NCBI RefSeq assembly: GCF_007923355.1
Contig: NZ_VOGO01000010.1
Span: 1 to 64,000 of the forward strand
DNA from: Falsiphaeobacter marinintestinus
GTDB taxonomy: Bacteria > Pseudomonadota > Alphaproteobacteria > Rhodobacterales > Rhodobacteraceae
Length of the DNA stretch: 64,000 bases
Direction of reading: 5' to 3'
Part shown: positions 16,611 to 25,700 of the stretch, piece after piece
Position numbering within the stretch: position 1 is the first letter of the stretch
Layout of the letters: every line of letters begins with the position of its first letter
Program-made: the position numbers and the translations under genes
The notes under the pieces: model-generated
The model's database searches: none
What the model was told of the DNA's origin: nothing
The model's input: only the letters and a program-made list of their open reading frames with translations

Positions 16611-18138
16611 GCCAGCGACCTCCCCGGTCGAAGATCCAGAACAGCGACATCGACAAAACCAAAAGCAACAACGACCCGCCCGCCGCCGCCTCCATCCGGT
16701 AGGCCCCCATCAGACGATAGATCTGCAACGGCAGAGTCGCGACCTCGGGATCTGCAAACAACGCGATCACGCCAAGGTCTCCCATCGACAAGGCCGCTGC
16801 CAACCCGGCAGCAAATCCGATCTGCGCCCGCATCCGGGGCAAAAGCACAAACCGCACGAACGGCCATCCGCTCATATCCAGCATCATCCCCAACCGCCCG
16901 AACTCTGCCACCACCTGCCGCGCGCGCGGCACAAGGATGCGCAAAGCAAAGGGCAACGCCATTACTGCATTCACCACCGCCGTCACCGGCAAGGCAAAAG
17001 CAAACGGATCGGCAATCGGATGGATCATCAGGAACAACCCTGTGCCAATCACGAGGGGAGAGGCCGCAAGCCCCAAAAGCCCTGCCAGTTCCAGCCTCTG
17101 CCGCCCCACTGCAATTGCTGCGGCAATCGGCACTGCCAACAGCAACAGGATCGCCGTACTGGCCAACGCAACCATCACCGACCAAAGCGCCGCATTCCAG
17201 ACACTGCCCGGCAAGCGCGCCAACCCTGGCACCCCCGACAGAACAATCGCGATAAGCGGCAGCACCAGAAAGGCTGTCGCCAATCCGATCATCCCGCCAT
17301 CCAGCACCCGCAAGCCAAGCCCCTGCCCGTCCCAACGTTGCACCGGACGATCAAGCCCGGCACCAAAGCCATCCCCTGACGAGACCCGCAGCGCGACCAA
17401 AGCCGCACCAACCGTCAGACCAATCTGGATACAGGATAACAAAGCCGCCCGCCCAAGGTCGAAATCGAACCGAAACGCCTGATAGATCGCAAGCTCAATC
17501 GTCGTCGCCCGCGGCCCGCCGCCTAACGTCAAAGCAACCGCGAAACTGGTCAGGCAAATCGCAAACACCACCGCCAAAGCCCCGGGCACAGCGCGCCGTA
17601 GCATCGGATATTCCAGCAAGGTCCTGATCTCGCGCGGTCCGGCACCCAATTGCGCCGCCAGCCGAAACCGCTCCGCCGGGATTTCCTGCCAACCTTGCAG
17701 GATCAACCGCGTTGCCAGCGGCAAGTTGAAGAATACATGCGCCAGCACCACCCCGTGCAAACCATAGATCTGCACCGGTGCGCCAAGCAATTGGCTGATC
17801 CAGCCACTGCGACCAAACACTTCCAGCAACCCAAGCACAGCCACAATCACCGGCAAAATAAACGGCGCGCCCAGCAAGGTGATCAGCATCCGCCGCCCGC
17901 GAAACCGCCGCCGCGCCAGCGCGCGCGCCACCGGCACCGCCAACCCAACGCTCAGACCGGCTGACAAAAGCGCCTGCACCACCGTGAACTGCACCGCCTG
18001 CCAGTCAGCAGGACCAAGCCCGCGACCTGCCTCGGCCCGCAACACAACAGCCAGCAGACTGCCAAGGATCAGCACGGCAACACACAGCGCCGCGCCAATC
18101 CCGGGTTTTGCGCTTACTGGCTGAGCGCGGTGAGCCAT
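16597..18138 (-). CDS. thiP: Thiamine ABC transporter permease
   Basis: A 513-residue inner-membrane permease made of two fused BinI-type halves, about 11-12 helices, as usual for ThiP. Each half carries an EAA-like loop (QLGAGPREIRTLLEYPMLRRAVPGAL in the first, a shorter counterpart near VRFVLLPRMRAQIGFA in the second). It overlaps thiB by 25 bp and thiQ by 14 bp. Moves thiamine, TMP and TPP inward with ThiB and ThiQ. Confidence 0.92.
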   Translation of the reverse strand: MAHRAQPVSAKPGIGAALCVAVLILGSLLAVVLRAEAGRGLGPADWQAVQFTVVQALLSAGLSVGLAVPVARALARRRFRGRRMLITLLGAPFILPVIVAVLGLLEVFGRSGWISQLLGAPVQIYGLHGVVLAHVFFNLPLATRLILQGWQEIPAERFRLAAQLGAGPREIRTLLEYPMLRRAVPGALAVVFAICLTSFAVALTLGGGPRATTIELAIYQAFRFDFDLGRAALLSCIQIGLTVGAALVALRVSSGDGFGAGLDRPVQRWDGQGLGLRVLDGGMIGLATAFLVLPLIAIVLSGVPGLARLPGSVWNAALWSVMVALASTAILLLLAVPIAAAIAVGRQRLELAGLLGLAASPLVIGTGLFLMIHPIADPFAFALPVTAVVNAVMALPFALRILVPRARQVVAEFGRLGMMLDMSGWPFVRFVLLPRMRAQIGFAAGLAAALSMGDLGVIALFADPEVATLPLQIYRLMGAYRMEAAAGGSLLLLVLSMSLFWIFDRGGRWHAET

Positions 18139-19091
18139 TCGGCCAACGCCTCATCCCGCGCGTCCGCTGCGGCCTGCGAAGACATCAGCAAGGATGTGCC
18201 CGGCTGGGCCAAAGTGTCGAACCCATCCGGCAAACCCGCTTCGGGTGTCACCGCCGGGTACATCCAGTTGGTGGTCGGGATCACCGACTGAAACGCATCC
18301 GACACCATAAACGCCAGGAACTGATCGGCCAACTCGCTCTGATCACTCGCAGCCAGCTTGCCCGCGACTTCGACCTGCATGTAATTGCCTTCGTCAAAAA
18401 CCGCCGCGGCTTTCGACGCGTCCTCTTCCGCGATCAGGTGATAGGCAGGAGACGTGGTGTAAGACAAAACCATATCGGCCTCACCTTCAAGGAACAGACC
18501 ATAGGCCTCGGACCAGCCTTTGGTGACGGTCACGATATTGTCGGCCAAACCGTCCCAGATCGCAGGCGCGTCTGCGCCATAGGCCTCTTTCACCCACATC
18601 AGCAGGCCCAAACCCGGCGTCGATGATCGTGGATCCTGAATGACAATCTTCAGATCCGATGCACCCAACGCTTTGAAATCTGTAGGTCCCTGAAGATCTG
18701 CGTTGTGAACAAAGGCGAAATACCCCCAGTCAAACGGCACGAACAACGGGTCCTCGAATGCCACCGGCAAATCATATTCGACCGACACGGCATGCGGCGC
18801 GAACAATCCGGTTTCAGCCGCCGCTGCCGTCAGGTTGGTATCCAACCCCAGAACAACATCCGCATCGCTGCGCGCGCCTTCCAAACGGAGCCGCGCCAGC
18901 AACGCTGCGCCATCGCCCGCCCCAACAAACTTGAGATCACAGCCACAAACCTCCTCAAAGGCCGCCTCGACCACCGGGCCGGGGCCCCAGTCCGAGACAA
19001 AACTGTCATAGGTGTAAACAGTCAGTTCGGGTGTCTCGGCAAATGCTGCCGTGGCACCAAAAACAGACGCTGCAAACGCAAGATACTTCAT
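18114..19091 (-). CDS. thiB: Thiamine-binding periplasmic protein
   Basis: A 325-residue periplasmic binding protein. It has a signal peptide [18 protein letters not shown] and then [21 protein letters not shown], the ThiB/TbpA opening. Ligand-site features include [25 protein letters not shown] and the late NWMYPAV block. I chose the ATG at 19091 because AAGGAGG lies five bases before it and the signal peptide starts there. First gene of thiBPQ; the TPP riboswitch lies 47 bp upstream. Confidence 0.94.
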   Translation of the reverse strand: MKYLAFAASVFGATAAFAETPELTVYTYDSFVSDWGPGPVVEAAFEEVCGCDLKFVGAGDGAALLARLRLEGARSDADVVLGLDTNLTAAAAETGLFAPHAVSVEYDLPVAFEDPLFVPFDWGYFAFVHNADLQGPTDFKALGASDLKIVIQDPRSSTPGLGLLMWVKEAYGADAPAIWDGLADNIVTVTKGWSEAYGLFLEGEADMVLSYTTSPAYHLIAEEDASKAAAVFDEGNYMQVEVAGKLAASDQSELADQFLAFMVSDAFQSVIPTTNWMYPAVTPEAGLPDGFDTLAQPGTSLLMSSQAAADARDEALAEWLTALSQ

Positions 19092-19137
19092 GGCATCCTC
19101 CTTTGCGGCGACAGGGTAAGGGTCAGGGGATGTCCAC

Positions 19138-19232
19138 AAACCTTCCCTCCGCCGGTATTAGCCGGTTCAGGTTCAACGGGTCCGCGTCATGCGTCTCAGC
19201 CCTTGTGAGGCACCCCGAGGTGACGCGGACCC
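19138..19232 (-). promoter_or_regulatory. TPP riboswitch (THI element)
   Basis: Read on the minus strand it has CGGGGTGCC, a variable arm, GGCTGAGA, ACCCGTTGAACCTGA, and CCGGCTAATACCGGCGGAGGGA in order, the core of the THI box. It precedes thiB and should switch thiBPQ off when thiamine pyrophosphate is abundant. The thiB ribosome-binding site is about 40 bases downstream of the core, so translation control is likely. Confidence 0.96.
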
Positions 19233-19387
19233 TAGGACCGACTCCAACAAATGACAAGCCCGGCCATACGTTTCCTCTTGCCAGAAATATCCCGGGGGAC
19301 GCGCGCAGCGCGGGGGGCAGAGCCCCCAATTACCGCTTGTTCCACCCCGCACCCGCCGGTAATCACGGGGCGCAAAGGAGCTTGCCC

Positions 19388-20491
19388 ATGTCATTGAACT
19401 CTTTCGGTCACCTTTTCCGCGTCACCACCTGGGGCGAAAGCCACGGGCCAGCTCTTGGTGCAACGGTAGATGGCTGCCCTCCGGGCGTTCCGATTGACGA
19501 GGCGATGATCCAGCACTGGCTGGACCGGCGCAAACCCGGGCAAAACAAATATACCACGCAGCGGCGCGAACCTGATGCCGTGAAAATCCTCTCTGGCGTG
19601 TTCGAAGGCCAGACCACCGGCACACCGGTTCAGCTGATGATCGAAAACACCGATCAGCGCTCCAAAGACTACTCCGAGATCATGGAGAAATTCCGCCCCG
19701 GTCATGCCGATATCACCTATTGGCAGAAATACGGCATCCGCGACTATCGCGGTGGAGGACGATCTTCGGCCCGCGAAACCGCCGCGCGGGTGGCCGCAGG
19801 TGGGCTGGCGCGCGAAGCGATCAAAGCGCTTGCGCCCGGGGTCGAGATCAAGGGCTACATGACCCAGATCGGGCCGTACAAAATAGACAATGAGCGTTTT
19901 GACGATGTACAAATCGGACAAAACCCCTTCTGGTGCCCGGATCCGCAAGCCGCGACCGAATGGGCCGATTACCTCGATGGTCTGCGCAAATCCGGCAACT
20001 CGGTCGGCGCCGTTGTCGAAGTTGTGGCCAAGGGCGTTCCGGCAGGATTGGGTGCACCGGTCTACGGCAAGATCGATACCGATCTGGCTGCGGCGATGAT
20101 GTCGATCAACGCGGTCAAAGGCGTTGAGATTGGCGAAGGCATGAACGCGGCAGCGCTGACCGGCGAAGACAACGCCGACGAAATCTTCATGGGCAATGAT
20201 GGCCAGCCGGTGTTTTCTTCGAACCATGCGGGCGGCATCCTTGGCGGTATCTCCACCGGTCAGGATCTGGTTGTGCGTTTCGCGGTCAAGCCGACTTCGT
20301 CAATCCTGAAGACCCGCCAGACGATCACCAAGTCTGGCGAAGCTGCTGAAATCATTACCAAAGGCCGGCACGACCCCTGCGTTGGCATCCGCGCGGTTCC
20401 GGTGGGCGAAGCGATGATGGCCTGTGTCATCCTTGATCACCTGCTACTGCATCGCGGTCAGATCGGCGAGAACCGAGGTCGGATCGGCTGA
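19388..20491 (+). CDS. aroC: Chorismate synthase
   Basis: A 367-residue FMN-dependent enzyme, last step of the shikimate pathway (EPSP to chorismate). Signatures are [18 protein letters not shown] near residue 16, [19 protein letters not shown] near 120, and [15 protein letters not shown] near the C-terminus. The ATG at 19388 has AAAGGAG upstream and gives the standard family N-terminus [15 protein letters not shown]. Longer open sequence upstream overlaps the thiB promoter and riboswitch and is not coding. Confidence 0.97.
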   Translation: MSLNSFGHLFRVTTWGESHGPALGATVDGCPPGVPIDEAMIQHWLDRRKPGQNKYTTQRREPDAVKILSGVFEGQTTGTPVQLMIENTDQRSKDYSEIMEKFRPGHADITYWQKYGIRDYRGGGRSSARETAARVAAGGLAREAIKALAPGVEIKGYMTQIGPYKIDNERFDDVQIGQNPFWCPDPQAATEWADYLDGLRKSGNSVGAVVEVVAKGVPAGLGAPVYGKIDTDLAAAMMSINAVKGVEIGEGMNAAALTGEDNADEIFMGNDGQPVFSSNHAGGILGGISTGQDLVVRFAVKPTSSILKTRQTITKSGEAAEIITKGRHDPCVGIRAVPVGEAMMACVILDHLLLHRGQIGENRGRIG

Positions 20492-20495
20492 ACCG

Positions 20496-21440
20496 TTGGC
20501 CTATATTTTAGGCATCACCTTCCCGATCTACGCGGTCATTGCCATCGGATACGCCGTCGTCAAAATCGGATGGTTTCGCAGGCAGGACATGAAAGTTCTG
20601 GGCGATTTCGTCCTGCAAGTCGCCATGCCCGCGCTGTTGTTCATCACGGTGGCCTCGCGCGATGTCGCGCATTCAATCCGACCCGATTACATGCTGGTCT
20701 ATCTGGTCGGCAGCCTTGCAACGATCATCGTCGCCTACCTGTGGTTCAGCATGACCGCCCCCGATGCCGGACGTCGCGCCGTAGCCGTGATGGGAAGCTC
20801 TTGTCCGAACAACGGTTTTATTGGCTACCCGGTCATGCTGCTGGCCTATCCGGACATTGCCGGAATCGTATTGGGTATGAATTTTCTGATTGAAAACATA
20901 ATCTTGATCCCGATTTGCCTGATCCTTCTGGATCTGTCACAGGGTCCCGTCCACCATTCTATCCCGCGTCGGATCGGGCTGATCCTTTGGGGCGTCCTGA
21001 AACGACCAATGATCATCGGTCTGCTATTGGGCCTTGCTGTTTCTATCGCAGGAATTCCGCTGCCAGACGCCACAGCCCGGTTGTTCACACTGCTCGCAAA
21101 CTCTGCAGCCGCGCTGTCGCTGATCGTGATCGGCGGATCGCTGGTTGGTTTGCCGTTGGGCGGAAACCAACGCATGGCCGCACAAATTGCGACCGCCAAG
21201 CTGGTGATGCACCCGGTCCTGACCGGGCTTGCCGTCGCGGCCTTTGCAGCGCTTGGCATGGTCAGCCTCAGCCCGGATTTGTTTGCCGCCGTCATCCTGA
21301 GTTCCGCGATGCCCATGTTCGGGATTTATACGGTGTTGGCGCAGGAACGGGGGTTGGAAGGCATGGCCTCAATCGCAATGCTTGTGACGACGTCAGTGGC
21401 CTTCATAACGATCAGCGCGATACTGTACTGGCTGGTGTAA
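20496..21440 (+). CDS. AEC-family (auxin efflux carrier) transporter
   Basis: A 314-residue membrane protein with about ten hydrophobic segments in two five-helix halves, as in the auxin efflux carrier family (organic-acid or metabolite transport; the substrate is not predictable). Family marks include ITFPIYAVIAIGYAVVKIGWF, MGSSCPNNGFIGYPVM and SSAMPMFGIYTVLAQ. No ATG fits. The open frame reaches back into aroC, and the best start is a TTG at 20496, four bases after the aroC stop, which puts the first helix at the N-terminus. The start is uncertain. Confidence 0.85.
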   Translation: MAYILGITFPIYAVIAIGYAVVKIGWFRRQDMKVLGDFVLQVAMPALLFITVASRDVAHSIRPDYMLVYLVGSLATIIVAYLWFSMTAPDAGRRAVAVMGSSCPNNGFIGYPVMLLAYPDIAGIVLGMNFLIENIILIPICLILLDLSQGPVHHSIPRRIGLILWGVLKRPMIIGLLLGLAVSIAGIPLPDATARLFTLLANSAAALSLIVIGGSLVGLPLGGNQRMAAQIATAKLVMHPVLTGLAVAAFAALGMVSLSPDLFAAVILSSAMPMFGIYTVLAQERGLEGMASIAMLVTTSVAFITISAILYWLV

Positions 21441-21529
21441 CGACCGTGCTTGCCGCGAAAGGCAATTTGACTGGGAAATACAGCCCGGACCCCGTTGAAC
21501 TTTCCCGATAACAGGCGCAGGGTCGCCGC

Positions 21530-22468
21530 ATGTCCGGTTCCTTAACATCGCATCGACCTGGGTTGGCGATTCTGCTGAAGCTAAGCGCCATTTTCCTGTT
21601 TACGGTGATGGCTGCACTGGTCAAAGCAGTGTCAGACGACGTTCCCCCCGGCGAAGCGGTGTTCTTTCGTTCATTCTTTGCCATCCCGGTGATTCTGGTC
21701 TGGCTGATCCTGCGAAGAGAATTGCGATACGGCCTGATCACCCGGTATCCGCGCATGCATATTCTGCGCGGTCTGATTGGCACCACGGCGATGGGGATGA
21801 CCTTTGCCGGTCTGGGTCTTTTGCCTTTGCCCGAGGTTACGGCGATCGGCTATGCGGCGCCGATTTTCACCGTAATTCTTGCCGCTGTGATGCTGGGTGA
21901 ACGTATCCGCATGATCCGCATCACCGCCGTTCTTTTGGGCATAGTCGGCGTTCTGATCATGATCTGGCCGCGTCTGGGTGATGGCGCCGGGCTTGAAGAT
22001 GCCGCGACGACCGGCGCGCTTTTGATCCTTGGTGCCACGATGTTCCGCGCGCTTGTCCAGATCCATATCCGCAAGATGGTGCAGACCGAACATACGGCAG
22101 CCATAACTTTCTACTTCTCTGCCACGGCATCGGTCCTGTCGCTTTTGACGATTCCCTTCGGGTGGGTGATGCCCAGCGTCCACATCGCCACGCTGATGAT
22201 CCTGTCCGGTCTGATCGGCGGCGTCGCGCAAATCCTTGTGACGTCGTCCTATCGTTTTGGCCCAGCTTCGATGCTTGCGCCTTATGATTATGCCTCGATG
22301 CTGTTCTCGATCATCATTGGGTATTTCTGGTTCTCCGAGGTGCCGACCGTTGTGATGCTGATCGGTGCGGCGCTGGTGATCCTTGGCAATGTGCTGGTGA
22401 TCTGGCGCGAACATCAATTGGGTCTGGAGCGCAGCAAAGCCAGATCGGTGAGTGATCCAAAAGGGTGA
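21530..22468 (+). CDS. DMT-superfamily (EamA) transporter
   Basis: A 312-residue membrane protein with ten predicted helices in two EamA repeats: about residues 10-140 (AILLKLSAIFLFTVMAALVKAV to LGIVGVLIMIWP) and 160-295. Typical pieces are FFRSFFAIPVILVWL and LAPYDYASMLFSIIIGYFWFSEVP. Such proteins export amino acids or other metabolites; the substrate is unknown. It begins 89 bp after the AEC gene and may be transcribed with it. Confidence 0.9.
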   Translation: MSGSLTSHRPGLAILLKLSAIFLFTVMAALVKAVSDDVPPGEAVFFRSFFAIPVILVWLILRRELRYGLITRYPRMHILRGLIGTTAMGMTFAGLGLLPLPEVTAIGYAAPIFTVILAAVMLGERIRMIRITAVLLGIVGVLIMIWPRLGDGAGLEDAATTGALLILGATMFRALVQIHIRKMVQTEHTAAITFYFSATASVLSLLTIPFGWVMPSVHIATLMILSGLIGGVAQILVTSSYRFGPASMLAPYDYASMLFSIIIGYFWFSEVPTVVMLIGAALVILGNVLVIWREHQLGLERSKARSVSDPKG

Positions 22469-22525
22469 TCTTTACCTTTCCCGACTTGGCGATAAGGTGG
22501 CGCCGCGAGCAGAAGGAACCCCGCG

Positions 22526-23125
22526 ATGAACGACGCTGACGATCACAAGCAAAAGATGAAGGGCGTGCAGGCCAAGCACCGCGCCAAAGTGGCCGAGGCG
22601 CAGGACCCTGACCGGGGATTGGTTCTGGTTCATACCGGTAACGGCAAGGGCAAATCCTCAAGCGCGTTTGGCGTGATCATCCGAGCGCTTGGCTGGGGCA
22701 AGACCGTCGGAGTTGTTCAGTTCATCAAAGGTACATGGATCACCGGAGAGCGGCGCTTTTTTGACAAGCTGGGCGACGTGACATGGCACACGATGGGCGA
22801 AGGGTTCACCTGGGACACGCAAGACCGCGACCGGGATATCGCGGCTGCTCAGGCTGCGTTCGCCAAAGCGTGCGAAATGATGGAAAGCGGTGACTTCGAC
22901 CTGATCGTGCTGGACGAGATCAACATCGCACTGCGGTACGAATATCTGTCGCCAGAGCAGGTGGTCGATGGGTTGAAGGCCCGCAACAAACGCACGAGTG
23001 TGATTTTGACGGGTCGCGATGCACCGCAACTGTTGTGCGATTATGCCGATCTGGTCACCGAGATGACGGAAATCAAGCACCCCTATGCTGCTGGAATCAA
23101 AGCCCAACGCGGCATCGATTTCTGA
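22526..23125 (+). CDS. cobO: Cob(I)yrinic acid a,c-diamide adenosyltransferase
   Basis: A 199-residue enzyme of the CobO/BtuR/CobA family, which adds the adenosyl ligand to corrinoids in cobalamin synthesis and salvage. The P-loop is HTGNGKGKSSSAFG (about residues 36-49). VGVVQFIKGTW, the TWDTQDRDRD segment and FDLIVLDEINIALRYEYL are family marks. An AGAAGGAA ribosome-binding site lies before the ATG. It ends exactly where the next gene on the other strand ends. Confidence 0.95.
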   Translation: MNDADDHKQKMKGVQAKHRAKVAEAQDPDRGLVLVHTGNGKGKSSSAFGVIIRALGWGKTVGVVQFIKGTWITGERRFFDKLGDVTWHTMGEGFTWDTQDRDRDIAAAQAAFAKACEMMESGDFDLIVLDEINIALRYEYLSPEQVVDGLKARNKRTSVILTGRDAPQLLCDYADLVTEMTEIKHPYAAGIKAQRGIDF

Positions 23126-24028
23126 TCAGAGCGCGGCGCTTTCCAGGACTTCGTCAAAGTCCAGATGGCCCGGCAAGGTCGTGTTCAGGTGATGCCAGGC
23201 GCCCGGCACAGTCGTATAATCAAGCGACAGCCGCGAATTCATTCCGCCGAACCAGTCCAGTTCGCCGAGGTTTTGCGTAACGTTTCTGAACACCTGCGGC
23301 AGCGCGACCACCGCGCCCGCCGTGATGATCTGCATATCCTTCTGGCGTTCGATGGCATCTGTCTTGCCGGACTGGGCCAGAGAATCAAGTGCACTGGCGA
23401 TGGACAGGCAGCCTTTGGAATGCCCGCAAATCAGTTCAATCTGACGATCCTTGTCGGTCAGCAAGCTGACCAGCGCAATTGAGTCGTCGCCGGTTTCGGC
23501 TGTTTCCGCATCTTTGCGTCGCTCCGTAAGAGTGGCCTGGGGTTCCACCGCCTGATCCGCCGTCTGATGATCCATCGCATCCTGATACATTTGCAGGACA
23601 CGGTTCGCGCCGCCCAGAACGAACCAGCCGCCCATCGCTTCGCTTAGCAAATCGGCCACGCCATAGCCTGCAACAATGGCACCCACGGGACATCCGAAGT
23701 GGTTGGCCACAGTCCGCGCGAAAGCCGCCGCGCCGACATCGGAACTACCCACGCCTGCAATGGTGAACCGGGTCACTAGATCCCCCGACGCGGCACGCAG
23801 AGCTTCGTAATCATCGAACTTGCGAACACTGACATCGCCGCGTTCGCCTTTTGGCCAGACGACAAGAATCGAGCCTTCGATATCGCGTTCTCTGACCAGT
23901 TCGGAGCGTTCTTCTGCAGTCAGCCCACCCACGTCATAGAAAAACCAATCAAGCATCGTGTTGCGGGCTTTTGCGCCTGAAAACACGGGGTAATTTGCGA
24001 AATTGGAAAAACTGGTGAACATAGACAA
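23126..24028 (-). CDS. Unrecognised alpha/beta-hydrolase-like protein (GHSKG)
   Basis: A 300-residue protein I cannot place in a named family. It contains ELICGHSKGCLSIASAL (about residue 200), which fits a Gly-x-Ser-x-Gly nucleophile elbow of an alpha/beta hydrolase with Ser as the nucleophile. A late PGAWHHLNTTLPGHLDFDEVL segment could offer the His. The first 30 residues (FTSFSNFANYPVFSGAKARNTMLDW) are not a signal peptide, so it is probably cytosolic. It has its own promoter region. It is not obviously linked to cobO, with which it is convergent, stop to stop. Confidence 0.7.
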   Translation of the reverse strand: MSMFTSFSNFANYPVFSGAKARNTMLDWFFYDVGGLTAEERSELVRERDIEGSILVVWPKGERGDVSVRKFDDYEALRAASGDLVTRFTIAGVGSSDVGAAAFARTVANHFGCPVGAIVAGYGVADLLSEAMGGWFVLGGANRVLQMYQDAMDHQTADQAVEPQATLTERRKDAETAETGDDSIALVSLLTDKDRQIELICGHSKGCLSIASALDSLAQSGKTDAIERQKDMQIITAGAVVALPQVFRNVTQNLGELDWFGGMNSRLSLDYTTVPGAWHHLNTTLPGHLDFDEVLESAAL

Positions 24029-24221
24029 CTGCTCCAGAACAAGGTGTCACCGATATTGAGGTTTGGTGCGGCAGCATCAAGTGCGCGAATGCGCCCACGG
24101 GTTGAAAAGACCCTAGATGGCTTAAATTAATGCGGGAATTTCGCCCATTTGCACGCATCGACCAAAAAAACGCCCGGCATTGCCCAGCTGTCCGGCTTGT
24201 TTCCCGCTATGGTGCGGCGGG

Positions 24222-25616
24222 CTAAGCCCGGATTTCGTCGATGACCCGGCCATCGCGGTATTCGCTAAAGGCGATGACGCGGCCGGTCGCACGTGGTTCA
24301 GGCAATCGCGTGGCCTGCTGACGGGCAAGATGTTCAAGTTCTGCAAAGGGTTTGATCGGTAGCCCGGCTTTTCGGGCCGCGTTGACAAGCTCAGGGCGCT
24401 CCGGGCCAATTGCGATTCCGGCTTCTGTCACCACAGCGCCGATCGTATCGCCCGGCGTGGTCAGGCAGGTCAGTTGATCAACGACCTTGGCAAATCCTCC
24501 GGCGGTGAGGGTCGTCGTCACAATAGGAAGTTTCGCGACGGCTGCGGTGTCTGCATGCCCGCCGGATCCTCCAATGATCCGCCCATCGCTGGCTTGTGTG
24601 ACATTCACGTTGAAGCCCGTATCGATCTGCGCCGCGCCAAGGATCATAACGTCCAACTGGTTGGCGATCGCATCCGCTCGGCCCGGACTGGCATATTTGG
24701 ATGCCGACATCGCGTGATGCGCGGGGTCGTTACGGTAGGAGTCAACAGCGGCAAGATCGAACGCCTGCACATCCCAGATTTCTCGAAACAGGCCAGCGCG
24801 ATGCATGTCGACCAAAGGGCCGGTGACGCCTCCGGCCGCAAAGCGGCCCGTGATACCCTGATCGGCCATTACCGGCGCCAAAAAATTGGCTACGGCCAAG
24901 GATGTCGCCCCGGCCCCGGTCTGAAAGCTGAACCCATCCCGTAACAAACCCGAGGCTGCGATCAGGCCAACGGTCATGTCGGCAATCGCGCGCCCGTTTG
25001 CAGAAGGGTCACGGGCCGTGGTACCAGACACAATCTGGCGGGCCTCGCCAATGCTGTCGACTTTGGCAACATCATGTACCTGCGTTGCCGGGATGCAGAT
25101 GCGGGACAAGGTCGACGCCAAGTGATCCGTGACCCCGACAACGCGCGACGCATGGGCCGCATCGACCATCGCATATCCCAGCGGTCCACAAGCGTTTGGA
25201 CCATCTGCGCCCGAAAGGTTGCCAATCGCGTCCACCACAGGGGCCGCAATGAAGGCGCAATCGATGGCAAGCCTGCCGGTTTCGATTGCATGGGCCCGCC
25301 CGCCATGCGTTTGCAGCGTCACCGGATATGGCAGCAGGCCGGATTTCACTGCATCGGCCAGAGGGCCGTTCATGTAAGACGTCGTGATCCGGGTCACCAC
25401 GCCGTCGTGGAGGAGCGGGATCAGATCAGCATGGCAGGGAAACAGCGAAGACGGCGCGATATGTAGATCGCGTAACCCGAGCGTCTGGCAGGCCATCAAA
25501 ACCTGCACCATCACCCGGTCGCCATTGCGCAGGTGGTGATGGAAGGAAATCGTCGCACCGTCGGACAGGTTCGCCCGTTCAACTGCACTGATCAATGTAC
25601 TGGTTCTAAGTGACAT
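24222..25616 (-). CDS. citF: Citrate lyase alpha subunit-like CoA transferase
   Basis: A 464-residue protein resembling the alpha (citrate:acetyl-ACP transferase) subunit of citrate lyase, a class II CoA-transferase-like fold. Glycine-rich segments (FQTGAGATSLAVANFLAP, GRFAAGGVTGPLVDMH, NVNVTQASDGRIIGGSGGHADTAAVAKLPIV) match the family. The beta (citE) and gamma/ACP (citD) partners and the prosthetic-group genes are not beside it, so a stand-alone transferase role on another substrate is possible. A strong terminator upstream separates it from the aminotransferase gene. Confidence 0.85.
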   Translation of the reverse strand: MSLRTSTLISAVERANLSDGATISFHHHLRNGDRVMVQVLMACQTLGLRDLHIAPSSLFPCHADLIPLLHDGVVTRITTSYMNGPLADAVKSGLLPYPVTLQTHGGRAHAIETGRLAIDCAFIAAPVVDAIGNLSGADGPNACGPLGYAMVDAAHASRVVGVTDHLASTLSRICIPATQVHDVAKVDSIGEARQIVSGTTARDPSANGRAIADMTVGLIAASGLLRDGFSFQTGAGATSLAVANFLAPVMADQGITGRFAAGGVTGPLVDMHRAGLFREIWDVQAFDLAAVDSYRNDPAHHAMSASKYASPGRADAIANQLDVMILGAAQIDTGFNVNVTQASDGRIIGGSGGHADTAAVAKLPIVTTTLTAGGFAKVVDQLTCLTTPGDTIGAVVTEAGIAIGPERPELVNAARKAGLPIKPFAELEHLARQQATRLPEPRATGRVIAFSEYRDGRVIDEIRA

Positions 25617-25624
25617 GGGTCTTC

Positions 25625-25660
25625 AAAAATAAAACTCCCCCGGCTGCGGGCCGGGGGAGC
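25625..25660 (-). terminator. Strong terminator after aminotransferase gene
   Basis: On the minus strand CTCCCCCGGC (25659-25650), loop CCGCA and GCCGGGGGAG (25644-25635) form a 10-bp GC-rich hairpin followed by TTTTATTTTT. It lies 41 bases past the aminotransferase stop and directly before citF. Confidence 0.94.
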
Positions 25661-25700
25661 GTGACGCAAATCGCGCCATGTTGAAAGGTCTGATCCGGCC

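Noticed and set aside
16531-17379. 282-codon frame opposite thiP
   Set aside because: Shadow of the membrane protein gene; no domain, very basic composition.
24120-24221. Terminator after citF (T7 tract at 24164-24170 on the minus strand)
   Set aside because: The T-run follows GCCGGGCG, but no matching upstream arm pairs with it.
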